A stretch of 64,000 nucleotides of DNA from Gigaspora rosea (taxonomy: Eukaryota; Glomeromycota; Glomeromycetes; Diversisporales; Gigasporaceae): contig QKWP01000131.1 of NCBI GenBank assembly GCA_003550325.1, positions 428,367 through 492,366 on the forward strand. Reading direction: 5' to 3'. Positions within the stretch are counted from its first letter, which is position 1. Every line of letters starts with the position of its first letter. The notes beneath the pieces are model-generated. The model was given only the letters and a program-made list of their open reading frames with translations, had not been told where the DNA came from and did no database searches. A program made the translations under genes and the position numbers. This document shows, one piece after another, positions 46,441 to 56,849 of this stretch.

Positions 46441-47366
46441 ATGTTGCTAGTAGTATATTAAAAAGGCTATACTGCTTGTAACAATATCTATTTGTATCAT
46501 CTTATTTATGTATTTATTTTTTATATATTTTATTAGATTACTAATTTTTTTTATTTTAGATATGGTAGCAGTGACCAACTTGCAAGGTTTTACGTCATTT
46601 GAGGACAGTTTCAGTTTAGTAATAGCAAACTGGATTCGGTGTCTTCCACCATACCAAGTTATATAGATAAGTATCCTTGAGATTGTTAAATTCTTGATAG
46701 TACCCTTTGGTAGGGGTCTCAATAGGTTGTAACCACCATAGCTGGGTTATTAATTTATTTTCTTCTACTAACAATGTTTCAGTTCGATTAATTAGATCAT
46801 TTAGTTTTACATAGATTTCAGAGAGTGTATCATCATTAGAACTATCCCAGCTCATGTTGGATAGTTGATCTCAATTTTGGTTACTATCTTCCATTTTCAA
46901 GTCTTCTAGGGTGGGCCAGTAACACTTGGCTATTTTTTCTACAAAGTATTATTTAATAGTAACCTATAACTTTAGGTCTGTTTTATATTTGGAACAGTCA
47001 TCTTCAGGTGAATACAACTTGTCTCTGCACCAGCATTGTGTGTTTGGGCCTTTCCAGTTCCATGGCCAGTATTTACCTTTGGTTTTTGTATTTAATCTTG
47101 TACTAATATGTTCTATAAAATACCAGTTACAGTATTGACTATTGTACCTTATACCTTTAGTGGAGAAGTTGATATAACTATACAGTGGTATACTATAAGT
47201 TACTGATTCAGGTAGATTGTTGCTAATCGTTTTTTCTACAATTTGATAAGATGATTCTTTTTAATTTTCTTCCTCCACTAATACTTGCTCATATGTATCC
47301 ACTATGTATATAGGACTTTTTTCTTCTTCAATTAATCAGGATAATGCATCAGCATTATTATGTTTA

Positions 47367-48006
47367 TCCCTTAGATTGTAGTAGAACACAGGCAAATTTG
47401 CCTGCGTTTTTGCACTTTTTAGCTCTGATTTACTTTTTTAAAATACTAAAATAATTAAATAAAACTTTGTACAATTATATTTGAAAATAAGGATTACTTT
47501 TTTGCAAAATTAGTTTTTATATTATAAGAAAATAAATTATAGTTACATATAATGAAAATAGATAGTTTTAAGAAAAAATTTTTTTAAAAATTTTATTACA
47601 ATTTTTCTGCGATCTTATTTAGTTTTAGTTTTAGAACTATAGTTTTTAAGACAATATTGTAGTTTATATAAAGGATTACAACTTTCATTATTGCAACTTT
47701 AATGATTTACTTGTAAAAATTAAGACTTGTATTAGAAGTAAAGATTTTTTTTATAGACGGGAACATATAAAATTTGAAAAAATCTAAAGAAAAATTTTAA
47801 TAGTAAAAATGCCAATACAAGAACTTTAAACATTTATTTTATTAAAGTTTTCTAATGATTTTAAAAAAATTTTATAACAAAGTTACTAAAACAAAACTTA
47901 AAGAATATTTTTTACTTAGAAAAGATATGGTTAAAATCAATATTTAAAATTTTATTAAAAATTTTAAAATACGCAGGCAAATTTGCCTGTGTTACAATCT
48001 AAGGGA
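47367..48006. mobile_element. 640-bp TA-flanked TIR element (TCCCTTAG family, copy 2)
   Basis: The ends are TCCCTTAGATTGTA...ACACAGGCAAATTTGCCTG and the complement, flanked by TA (47365-47366 and 48007-48008). Each end contains a short internal palindrome, CAGGCAAATTTGCCTG. The body is the reverse complement of 22380-22900. It lies in the Ty3/gypsy fossil. Non-coding; probably Tc1/mariner-related from the TA target. Confidence 0.85.
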
Positions 48007-49000
48007 TAACCTGGTCTATAGAAGATAGTAAAATTATACGGCTCAAGTCACAAATATAGCGAGCTCATTTCCTTTTTGGTTTGAAGGTCCTGAGCCACTG
48101 AAGGGTCGAATAGTCAGTGATTAATAAAAATAGCTTAGAGCCTAAATATTGGTGGAAGTGCTCTATAGTCAAAATGACTACTAGACACTCTAATTCAAGT
48201 ATAGAATAATTTTTTTTGTTTTTATTTAAACTTCTACCTGCATATTTAACTACATATCCTCATTTGTTTCTATCTAGCTGTGCAAGGATGTCACCCAATC
48301 CTGATGTTGAAGCATCTGTGTTAATATAAAACAGCTTCTTGAAATCTGAGTATCATAGAAATAGAGCAGTAATAAAGTAATTTTTTAAATTCTCAAATGC
48401 TTGGTTCTGTTCTTTAGTCCACCTATATAGTTCATCTTTTTGCAACAATTGATTTAATGGCTAGCGACTTAGAGAATTTCTTAATGAATTTCTGGTAATA
48501 AAAGGTGAGCCCTAGAAAGGCCTGAACTTGCTTAACTGTAGTTAGTACAGGGAAGTTCTTTATTTTCTTAATTTCTTTCCCATCTGTTGCAATTCTATTT
48601 TTACTTATTACATGACCTAAGAACTTAATTTCTTTACAAAAGAAAGAACATTTTTCTGCATTCAATTTTAGGTTTGCTTCTTCGATTTTCTTAAAAACTT
48701 GTTGAAGGTGTAACAGATGATCATTGAATATTTTAGAGTAAATAGTGACATCATCAAGATATATGATCAAGGATTTGCCAATATACTGTTTCAACACGTG
48801 ATTCATCAATCTCTGAAAGGTCGATAGGGGATTACACAAACTGGATGGCATAACATTAAATGCATATGTGCCAAACTTTGTTATAAATGCAGTTTTCTTT
48901 TTGTCCTCTTCCCTAACTGCAACTTGCCAATAGCTGCTTGTGAGGTCAAGACTGGAAAACCATTGCGCCTCTTCAAATTCAGTTAAAAGTTCATTAATAT

Positions 49001-50312
49001 TAGGGGAGTAACAAAAATCAGGTGATTTTTTAGGGAGGGGGTAAAAAAAGTAGAAATTATATATAAGAAAAGTCTATATTTTCTAAGTAAAAAAACCTAA
49101 TAAAAATAGACAAGATAAAAAAAGCAAAAGAAAAAAGTATAGTTTGATATACAAAAATTATTAAGAAAAAAAATAAAAAAGAAAAATCTATATAAAATTC
49201 TATTAGTGGTTTCTAAAAAGACCTTACATGTCATTATTGTTTATTTTGCTTCCAAAACTTACTTGTAACCTTGAATCCAAAATAGTAGATATCTTTCTAA
49301 TGGATTGAGTAAACATTGCTAATCTTTTGGAGGGTATACTGAAAAGCCTACTTTTTAAAATTTTTGGAAGAGATGTTGACACCAAAGAAAATTTTACCAA
49401 ACCAGAAGAGAAAGTAAGAGTTATGCTATACAGAATAATATATTTAACCAGGCCTTTGCTTCTATATTCATATCCACAGGGCTTAACAAAACTCTAGAGT
49501 TGCTCTACTATGCTTTACTCGATAGTATCAAAGCCTTCCAAGATGCCTTGCTTAAAAGTCTGCATCTTTTTCATCTTTATTTCAGAGTGCAGAACTTCTA
49601 GTAAATAGTTTTGTATCTGACAGCAGCTTTGTAAAGTTTTGATATATTAAATATATTAACTATAGAGTTTTTTATAGTTTGATTTTTTGTGAAAAGTTTG
49701 GTACAAGGAATTAACAAAAAAAGTTTATATTATTAAAATTATTTAACAAATTCTAAAAAAATTTGATAGTGATTATAAGCTTTTTGTGATTATATAGAAG
49801 GGTTTTTAATAATAAAATCATTGTTATTTAAAATTGTATAATTATATAGAGTTTGTGAATATATAAAAGGTAACTATATAGAGGATAACTGTATTAGATA
49901 TATAAATTTTTATAAATTCACTGGGCTCAAATGCTTGAATATTTATTTAGCCTTATATTTTTCTATTATTCTACTTTGTATAAGCTCTTGGATTCTTCTT
50001 GTATTAAAAATTGCTAATTTACAAACTGTTTTATATTTTCAAAAGATAAATAGTTCAAGTTTGGCTACAAAAAAGAAAAAAATTAGTTATTAATATTTTT
50101 CAATTTATTTAGTTTTTTCTTTAAATAAATAATTTAACTAATCTTAATTTTATTAAATTGAGATTGCTACTTTTTTTTCTTGTGTTGTATATATATATAT
50201 ATATATAATTATATAAATTTTTAAATAATATTTATTTAAAAATTTATATAACCTTATTAAAATAAAATTTATATATAAAGTTTATTTAAATTACATGTAA
50301 TGTTCAAATGAA
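49001..50312. other. Gene-free AT-rich sequence
   Basis: Begins 'tattaggggagtaacaaaaa', which abruptly ends the LTR-element similarity and may be the edge of another insertion. The rest shows only scattered repeats and a (TA)n tract near 50190. Confidence 0.4.
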
Positions 50313-50322
50313 ATATAAATAA

Positions 50323-50838
50323 GACCTGTGGGTCGATAGCACAGTGGTTAGTGCTCCGGGGTCATGCTCGCAAGGTCGCCGGTTCGAGTCCAACGGGAGA
50401 CGAAATCCGTGCCAGGACCACGAGTAGTAAAGATCTATAATGAGGACTTGCATATCTTTCTGGTTTATGGACAGGATACTACAACAAGACCGAGTTGCGT
50501 GACATAGCCACTAAGTCATGCGACATCCAGAAAAGGAAAAAATCCGACAAGAAACGTCGTTAACATAAGGATTTCCCGATTAAGGATAAAATGGACATTA
50601 ATGTATGACCCGGCTAGTAGGGTCATGTGAGTTAGAGAACTGCGGACTCGATAACGGGGTCCTACACCGCGGGACCAGGGACCCGGGACGTCTAATGACG
50701 TACTTAACAAAACCATGGGTACACACTAAGAGGCCACAGGCCATTCATTGATCTCCGCCAATAGATAACTCTGGCCTTAGGAGAAAAATCCGAAGGTGTC
50801 TAGGACCTTCTGGATAGCGGAGGGAGAAAAAAAAATAT
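50323..50838 (+). mobile_element. tRNA-derived SINE with target-site duplication
   Basis: The 5' head carries pol III promoter boxes: A box TAGCACAGTGGTTAGTG (50338) and B box GGTTCGAGTCC (50380), with spacing like that of a tRNA gene. A GC-rich unrelated body follows, then an A-rich tail ('gggagaaaaaaaaa'). Direct repeats of ATATAAATAA flank it (50313-50322 and 50839-50848). It would be mobilised by a LINE's machinery. The head does not fold into a good full tRNA, so it is not called a tRNA gene. The sequence looks well preserved, suggesting it is fairly young. Confidence 0.85.
50338..50390 (+). promoter_or_regulatory. Internal RNA polymerase III promoter (A and B boxes)
   Basis: TAGCACAGTGGTTAGTG corresponds to the TRGYnnARnnG A box and GGTTCGAGTCC exactly fits the GGTTCGANTCC B box, 42 bp apart. 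It would drive transcription of the SINE. Confidence 0.8.
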
Positions 50839-50992
50839 ATATAAATAAAAATTTATTAAATTCTAATTACGTATAAAATTTATATAAAAGTTCAAATATA
50901 TTACAGCAAATAATAAAAAATTTTCAATAAATTGCAAATAAAATATTATAATATTTATTTATTACGTATATATACTAATATACTGTATTTAA

Positions 50993-51275
50993 GGGGTCGT
51001 TTAAAGCAGGGTGCAATCGCGTGATATGGTGCCAATCAACTTGTTTGTTTTGATCAACCCGGATCAGCCCGACGAAGAAACAAAGAAGAAAAAAAGTGAA
51101 AAACACAAAAATACAAGAAACGAGTGTCAAAACCTACCTTGGGGAATTAACAAAAAATGTCGGGAAGGCAATTTTACTATAATACCACCCCTAACCCTAA
51201 CCGCCGACTAATCCTTACTCTAACTTTAATTAAAAAGTCAAAATCATATGACTGCACCCTGCTTTAAACGACCCC
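50993..51275. mobile_element. 283-bp TIR element with 8-bp target duplication (GGGGTC family, copy 2)
   Basis: The ends are GGGGTCGTTTAAAGCAGGGT then GCA, and the complement TGCACCCTGCTTTAAACGAC then CCC. Perfect direct repeats GTATTTAA flank it (50985-50992 and 51276-51283). The end resembles that of 14939-15223 (GGGG.C.T.TAAAGC.G). The short frame inside (51011-51211) has no recognisable motif. Confidence 0.9.
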
Positions 51276-51435
51276 GTATTTAAATATATATGTTACAATG
51301 CAATTATATAATTTATTTAAAGCATAGCGTGAAACTTATATTCCCAATGCAAAATCATGCAATATATATACTTGAATTTGCGGTTTCCGTAATCTGCAGC
51401 AATTGTTCGAACCCATAAACTACTGACTTTATTCA

Positions 51436-52140
51436 CTATCAGATGCATTTGAGTCTTCGAGATCATTTTCAGTATTTGTATCGATATCATTATACTATTA
51501 TAAATTAAAAAGATATGTAGTTAAAAATTAAATTAAAATATAATAAAAATATATATCACATATATTACCAAGAATGATTGCAGTTTTCGTTTTAAATATT
51601 TTTTCATCGAGCTTAATTTTAATAATTTCGGGGTAAACTAATTATGCAAGATAGCTCATGTTGCCGCATATTGATTATTCGAAGGTTGCCGGCCAAATAC
51701 TTTCTTGGCAGCCATCTGATGATAAATCTTGTTCTCTTCATCAATAACAGTGCCAGATTTTCAAACCACCATTGTACCTCTTCGCTTGATTTCCAAGAAA
51801 TTATCTCAGTTTCAGAACTTTCCGAATTGACAGTTTGTGAAGTCTTTTTTTTAAAGACATGTTCAAACACAACACGACGAAAATATCCGAATAAAGCCCC
51901 ACGATATTTGCATGATTCAGCACCGATCTATATTTAAAATTGGTAAGCTATTATTTTGTTCTACGTAGGAAAGTAAACCCCAACCAGTTAAATTCTCTAA
52001 TAATTATGAAACTTATGCGCTATTATTATTTACAGAATTTTCAATCTTATCATACTATGCATCCCATCTAGAACATTTTTTATACCGTTCCATTTTGTCT
52101 GGACAAAGATCTTTGAGTCCATGAAGTAGAAATATAGGTT
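51436..52140 (-). pseudogene. Unrecognised decayed protein gene
   Basis: On the minus strand, protein-like composition persists over 700 bp but in changing frames: LKDLCPDKMERYKKCSRWDA (about 52130-52060), GWGLLSYVEQNNSLPILN (about 51990-51930), ALFGYFRRVVFEHVFKKKTS (about 51890-51830), then a Trp- and Glu-rich stretch, and an acidic ending (DIDTNTENDLEDSNASDSE, stop at 51436) after a possible intron (gtaatat...ataatag, about 51573-51501). I do not recognise the family. Stops interrupt each frame, so I regard it as a broken gene. Extent and splicing are guesses. Confidence 0.45.
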
Positions 52141-52199
52141 AACCTCGAAGCATTGGGATGTAGTGCATTAAAATTTAGCTATATAACAATTTTCCATTT

Positions 52200-52600
52200 A
52201 AAATGCGGCAAATCACATTCAATTCAAAAATTTAGTCTATGAAACTGCCTTCTGCGCATTAACAAAACAATTTTCCTTGTGAAATTTTGATATAAATTAT
52301 ATTTTCGAATTCTAATCTAATAGAAGTTACCAATCTTAACCTAAAAGCACGAAATTTCTGGGTGGCGATTCTATCATTGTCATGATTTCATTTTAAATTG
52401 AGAATATACTGCGGATCATCAATACATTTCTCTATTAAAAAAAGTAACTTTTGACAATAAGGTTAGCGTGATTGTTAGACGACGTTAAATAAGCATTATA
52501 TATCAAAATTTTGTAAGGAATATTTTTATTAGGACTCAGAAAGCAGTTTTATAAGCAAAATCTTGAGACTTTTTGTTTGATTGTCGCTCTCAGCCAATCA
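52200..52600. repeat. Inverted repeat pair
   Basis: 'atgaaactgccttctgc' and 'cttgtgaaattttgatat' at 52233-52296 reappear inverted as 'gaaagcagttttataag' and 'atatcaaaattttgtaagga' at 52500-52560. The same word set occurs singly at 31681-31735. Probably a worn foldback or TIR element. Confidence 0.55.
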
Positions 52601-53160
52601 AAATCGATATTCTGTGGCCGTGTTGACCTAAAATGAAATAAGGTAGCTGCGCGACGCAGTCGCGCTAAAACCAGGAACGTAAATATTTGTTTTTTATTAA
52701 TGTATCGGTATAATCGATAGCGTGTTTTATAGCTTGTTCAATTGGTTTTTTAAATATAGCTTAATTATATGATAATGAGTTATAATAAAATCATTATTTT
52801 TACTAAATTCATTATAATAATGCGATTATATTTGATTAATAGGATTTTGATAAATATATTGTGGTATGTATGCGTTAGTTCAAATATCTTCATTTTGTCA
52901 TCCACTTGGGCTTAAAATATTAACATTAACAACTAGTTAAATTTGAATGGTCTTATATTAAATATATTTAAAAATTGGTAAACCAATATAAGAGAATATT
53001 CTAAATCATTTGGTTTAAATTGGTAAATTTAATAAAATTAAAAAAAAAAGTAATAACATGCTGCGGATTCATTTTGGTCGAATAGTATACAGCGCATGTG
53101 CATGTTATAATAATATCTTTCGGGGAATGTTTTTTATTATTGTTAGTTTAGATAAAAATT

Positions 53161-54273
53161 TTAAAAATTGTGAGTATCATCAGGACAATAATTTAGGTTT
53201 TCCGTTCTTTTTGTACATTCGTTCAAGCGGTCAATTTCTGTTTTGAGGGCCAAAGGTAATTTCATATCTAATATAGATTCATTAAATGGCTGCAAAATTA
53301 GTAAGTCTTCTAGCTTTTGTATTCGAGAAAGCATAACATATATACTACTAAATGTACTATTGCTTGATAAGTCTACAATCGTTTTTTCTAGAGTGCGACC
53401 TTGAGATTTAAAATCCGTGAAAGCGTAAGCTGGAGTTAAAGGAAGCTGAAGTCGTTGAAAGTTTCTTTTAACTTTAGTTCCATCCGGTTTCCAGACAGTA
53501 TATACACAACTTCGTTTTATCGGATATACGGGCACATGATTAGGAGGTAAATTGTCATAATCATTTGATTTTAGATCGATTAGTTCTACAATAACGTATT
53601 TTGGAGGTTTTCTAAGCATAATAAATTTTTTTTCACAAGTGAACGAATCAATAGAATCTTTATCGATGATTATTTGTCTGATTATTCCTCTAGCACCGTT
53701 TGCTAAGCCGTCGTTAATGCATATATTGACCGTTAGAATAATTTTCATTCCGATTGTGAGAGGTAAAATTCCAGAAAGAGCATTTTCTTTTGTATCAGAC
53801 ACTGATAAGAATTTTTTGCGTATGCTTCCAGATAAAAAAGGAAAAGAAAGCTGTAAAATGAATAAAAAACGTAATAATTAGCGCATTTACTATCGTATAT
53901 AAACGTTCTCATTGTAAAGTTCGTATATAAGCGATAACCATGAATGATTAACATAATATTAAATATCTGTACAAATATATGCCATTATATAATAAATAAA
54001 TATCTGTTAAAGTATACAATTTATTTTGTGTATTTATGCACATACTTCGAGTTGACTATAGTCAACGGATCAAAAGTGCTAAACAGGGGAAATGATCCCG
54101 TGACGATTACATGGGCATCATAAAGTCCGATAATAAAGGTTGCATGCAGGCGAGTATAAACTTCCGCATATAATGATGCTAACGCAGTAAACCGGTTTCA
54201 GGAGAAGACCAAGTGTGAACCTACATCAATAATAAACAAATCTGCCCCAGCAATATCAATTCGAACCTAAACC
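53161..54273 (-). pseudogene. Pif1-like DNA helicase, decayed
   Basis: The well-preserved part is the C-terminal end (53850-53161): ILPLTIGMKIILTVNI and GLANGARGII match the beta-barrel/SH3-like part that follows the second RecA domain in Pif1/RecD2 helicases; LPLTPAYAFTDFKSQGRTLE is the conserved motif V-like segment, and IYVMLSRIQKLEDLLILQPF is motif VI (LSR). Upstream, at about 54273-54040, minus-strand frames give ADLFIID (worn Walker B) and HVIVTGSFPLFSTFDPL, resembling motif III (VTGDFxQFPPV). The portion between motif III and the C-terminal block is missing or unreadable, and no Walker A was found. A possible 3' splice site (ttttacag) precedes 53850. Such helicases occur as host genes and in Helitrons; no replication-initiator domain is visible here, so the origin is open. 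Confidence 0.7.
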
Positions 54274-54599
54274 TCACCTCAAAGGAACCTGCTAATTTCA
54301 TATTATTACAACCATCCAACACAAACTTAAACGCTTACAGCGATCTGTCGCAATATTAATCATTATTTTCAGGTTTCAAGTTTAACGGAAACAATTCCGG
54401 TATTAGACCAACAGGAGGAACCGTATCTAAAAATAACAACATGTTACACAATTGATTAACCTCGTAATTTATACATTTAAAGTACTTTTTCAATAGGCTT
54501 GTGTAGCCAATTATCACTATGAACGTAATCACGTCCAAAGTCAAACTTGAAGCTTTTTGCACCGTATTTTAATAATATCGGTTGAATCCACTTGAATCC

Positions 54600-56040
54600 A
54601 CCAACTTTTATATGACGATTTGCCCTTCGTAGATGTATAAGTAAGTAAGTAATTTACGAAACACTGCACTACAAATTTCAGACGTTGGGCAATAAAAACC
54701 AATAAAAAAAAGTTAGAAGCACGATTTAATAAAGTAGCGTGGGTTTGAGTATTAGTTTATATGGTCTTTTTTTATACTTTTTCTAAGTTTTTAAAAGCTT
54801 AACTAACTATATATCGTTTTTATATTTTTTATAAGATAGAATCGAAAATATGTATAAGTATAAAACTTTAGAACTTTTATTAGAACAACTGTCATATTAC
54901 TGTAATAGAGAGACCACGACTTCAGATTTTAAATGATAAAAGTTCATTAAAAAGATCGTGATGCCTGAGTTGTAGATTTTTAGATGATATACGAAAGATT
55001 ATTTAGATAATTCGACATGAATTCGTCAGATAATTCGATGTAAACTCGTCAATTAGTTATTAATTAAACAAAATAATAGATACGCTTACCTACTTCACAA
55101 AAATATAATACATTTATTCTAATCTCTGAATTTATTGCGATTTTAATTTCACTTCGATTTTGTATTTTCTATCTTTTAAACCCATGATTTGATTGGCTGA
55201 TCAACATGGGACAATACATGAACATTGTGTAACATTGAACGGTTCCTCCTGTTTATTATACCGGATTATTTAAAATTGAGTCACGCGCGCATAATTCAAC
55301 CATAAAAAATACGTCATATAATAAGAATGTCGATCATACTTTTTCAATATAATCATAATAAAAAACAGAGCACCAATCAGATTCAAGATTTTGCGTACGA
55401 ACGCAAAACTCGAGTGGAACCATACACTACGTTCTACTACGTTCCTGGTATATCGACATAGAATGCGAAAAAAAGAACAAAGCGAAAATATTTGAAAATT
55501 AATGTTTAAATCGACTTTAGCTACAAATTAAAAATGATCGGAACGAAATTTTAAATATATTAAATGATAAATTACTCCTATATTCACTTACTATGTACAT
55601 ATGTACAGTACGTACATCGTATATATAATGGGCGACTTTCGCTCCACTTGTAGCATCTTAGACATCTCATTTTATTAAATATAATAAATTAATATAAAAT
55701 ATATATTCTTTCTAATAAAATTATCTAAGTCCTCTTTCGAATATTATGTACGTGCGTACGTACATAATTTTTGTTTCGAGTTCCGAATGTTCATACCGTT
55801 CTGGACTAGCTTTCCGAACGATCATCCAATCCAAACCTGGTATACATCCTGGTGCGTACATTTCTAGGCGTTACAATCGATACGTTATTTATAGAATTAA
55901 ATGCTTAAGATACTCGTTTTCCATTTTTCATTGTCTTTGCTAATAATTATAATTTAAACAGGCGAAAGTGGAATACAGTTTGATTAATTTAAAAGATAGA
56001 TTATTTATTATGTTTGTGTACTAGTTACACCTAATTTTAT
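54600..56040. other. Gene-free sequence
   Basis: No recognisable gene. It includes a small 'tacgtacgtac' rich area near 55600-55765, but no terminal repeats could be assigned. Confidence 0.4.
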
Positions 56041-56051
56041 TAATATTCATT

Positions 56052-56238
56052 GTCGTTGCTGATGCTAAAATATGGACCTATTTTAATATGAAATATTAAA
56101 ATTTTTGGTGTGTTTTTCCATTTTTTTTAGGGCTAGGTTAGGATTTAGTATTAGATTTGATATTTATGGAGTATGCGCGGTTTTTAACGGGGCTTATAGT
56201 TTCAAATCGAGACCCAAATCTTTAGCACCAACCAATTT
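56052..56238. mobile_element. TIR element related to 33858-34050 (family copy 2)
   Basis: Begins GTCGTTGCTGATGCTAAAAT and shares with the 33.9-kb copy 'atatgaaatattaaaatttt', 'tagggctaggttagg', 'gggcttatagtttcaaatcg' and 'agaccc'. The right end (AGCACCAACCAA) is worn, so the boundary is approximate. Confidence 0.65.
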
Positions 56239-56243
56239 CAACA

Positions 56244-56849
56244 ATGGCCGTGATATTTAATTTAGCAATTGTTTTGAACGGTCTAACCAGCTTTGTTAAC
56301 CACTTGACACCATAGATTAATAAACTATTGAAAAACAACCTTCATAAAAATATTACCATTAAATAGCAAAGAATGGTGCTGAAATAACTGTAACTAGACT
56401 TTTGAGTAAATAATTTATATGCGGTAAAATAAATGTTGCATGAAACAAATTTTGAGCGAAGTAATTATTAAATATTTTACAAAATGTAGTATTCAAGATA
56501 GGTTAAATAAAATACTTATGTTGACAGTGACAAGTTGGAGATTTCTGAAAATATATAAGATATTATTGTATTGGTGAAAATGCGAAATTATAGAAATTAG
56601 CGAAGACATAAATTCATGGATATTGGCAATGATTAACTTTATTTATTACGGTTATGTATTTTATGATATTTCTAATAACAAATAAAGTCTATCAATGTGA
56701 AAGCATAGGGACAAGCCGAATATATGAGGGACACTTATTTATGGATATTGCATAAAAATGGTGTCGTTTAATTTTGGAATGGTAAGATGCATTTTGAAAA
56801 ATTAGCTGCCCAGAGTTCTAAGAACTTTGGAAAAACAGAAGAACCACGA
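56244..56849. other. Gene-free sequence
   Basis: Region beyond the 3' end of the kelch pseudogene; no feature recognised. Confidence 0.4.

Larger units (their letters stand above)
44790..49000 (-). mobile_element. Ty3/gypsy LTR retrotransposon, broken fossil
   Basis: On the minus strand, in the order usual for the family: reverse transcriptase (48990-48430; FMPSSL-type block and the IIYLDDVTIYS catalytic motif), RNase H region (48400-47300, ending with an ADALS motif), a spacer region (47300-46450), and integrase (45950-44885; core around ISDQGLHF). The capsid/protease part and long terminal repeats were not identified. It is broken in many places, is truncated near 49.0 kb and contains two insertions (47367-48006; about 45955-46440). 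It is old and not functional. Confidence 0.8.

Noticed and set aside
48432-48851. A host gene for a reverse transcriptase-like protein
   Set aside because: The motifs and neighbours (RNase H, integrase) are those of a Ty3/gypsy element, which is broken; there is no sign of a domesticated host gene.
50330-50402. A tRNA gene
   Set aside because: The A and B boxes are good, but the arms do not form a convincing full cloverleaf, and the unit continues into a SINE body with a target duplication.
51186-51202. Telomere-type repeat (ccctaaccctaacc)
   Set aside because: Only two units, located inside a 283-bp element; single 'gggttagggt' words also occur at 14829, 33945 and 42505 and are not arrays.
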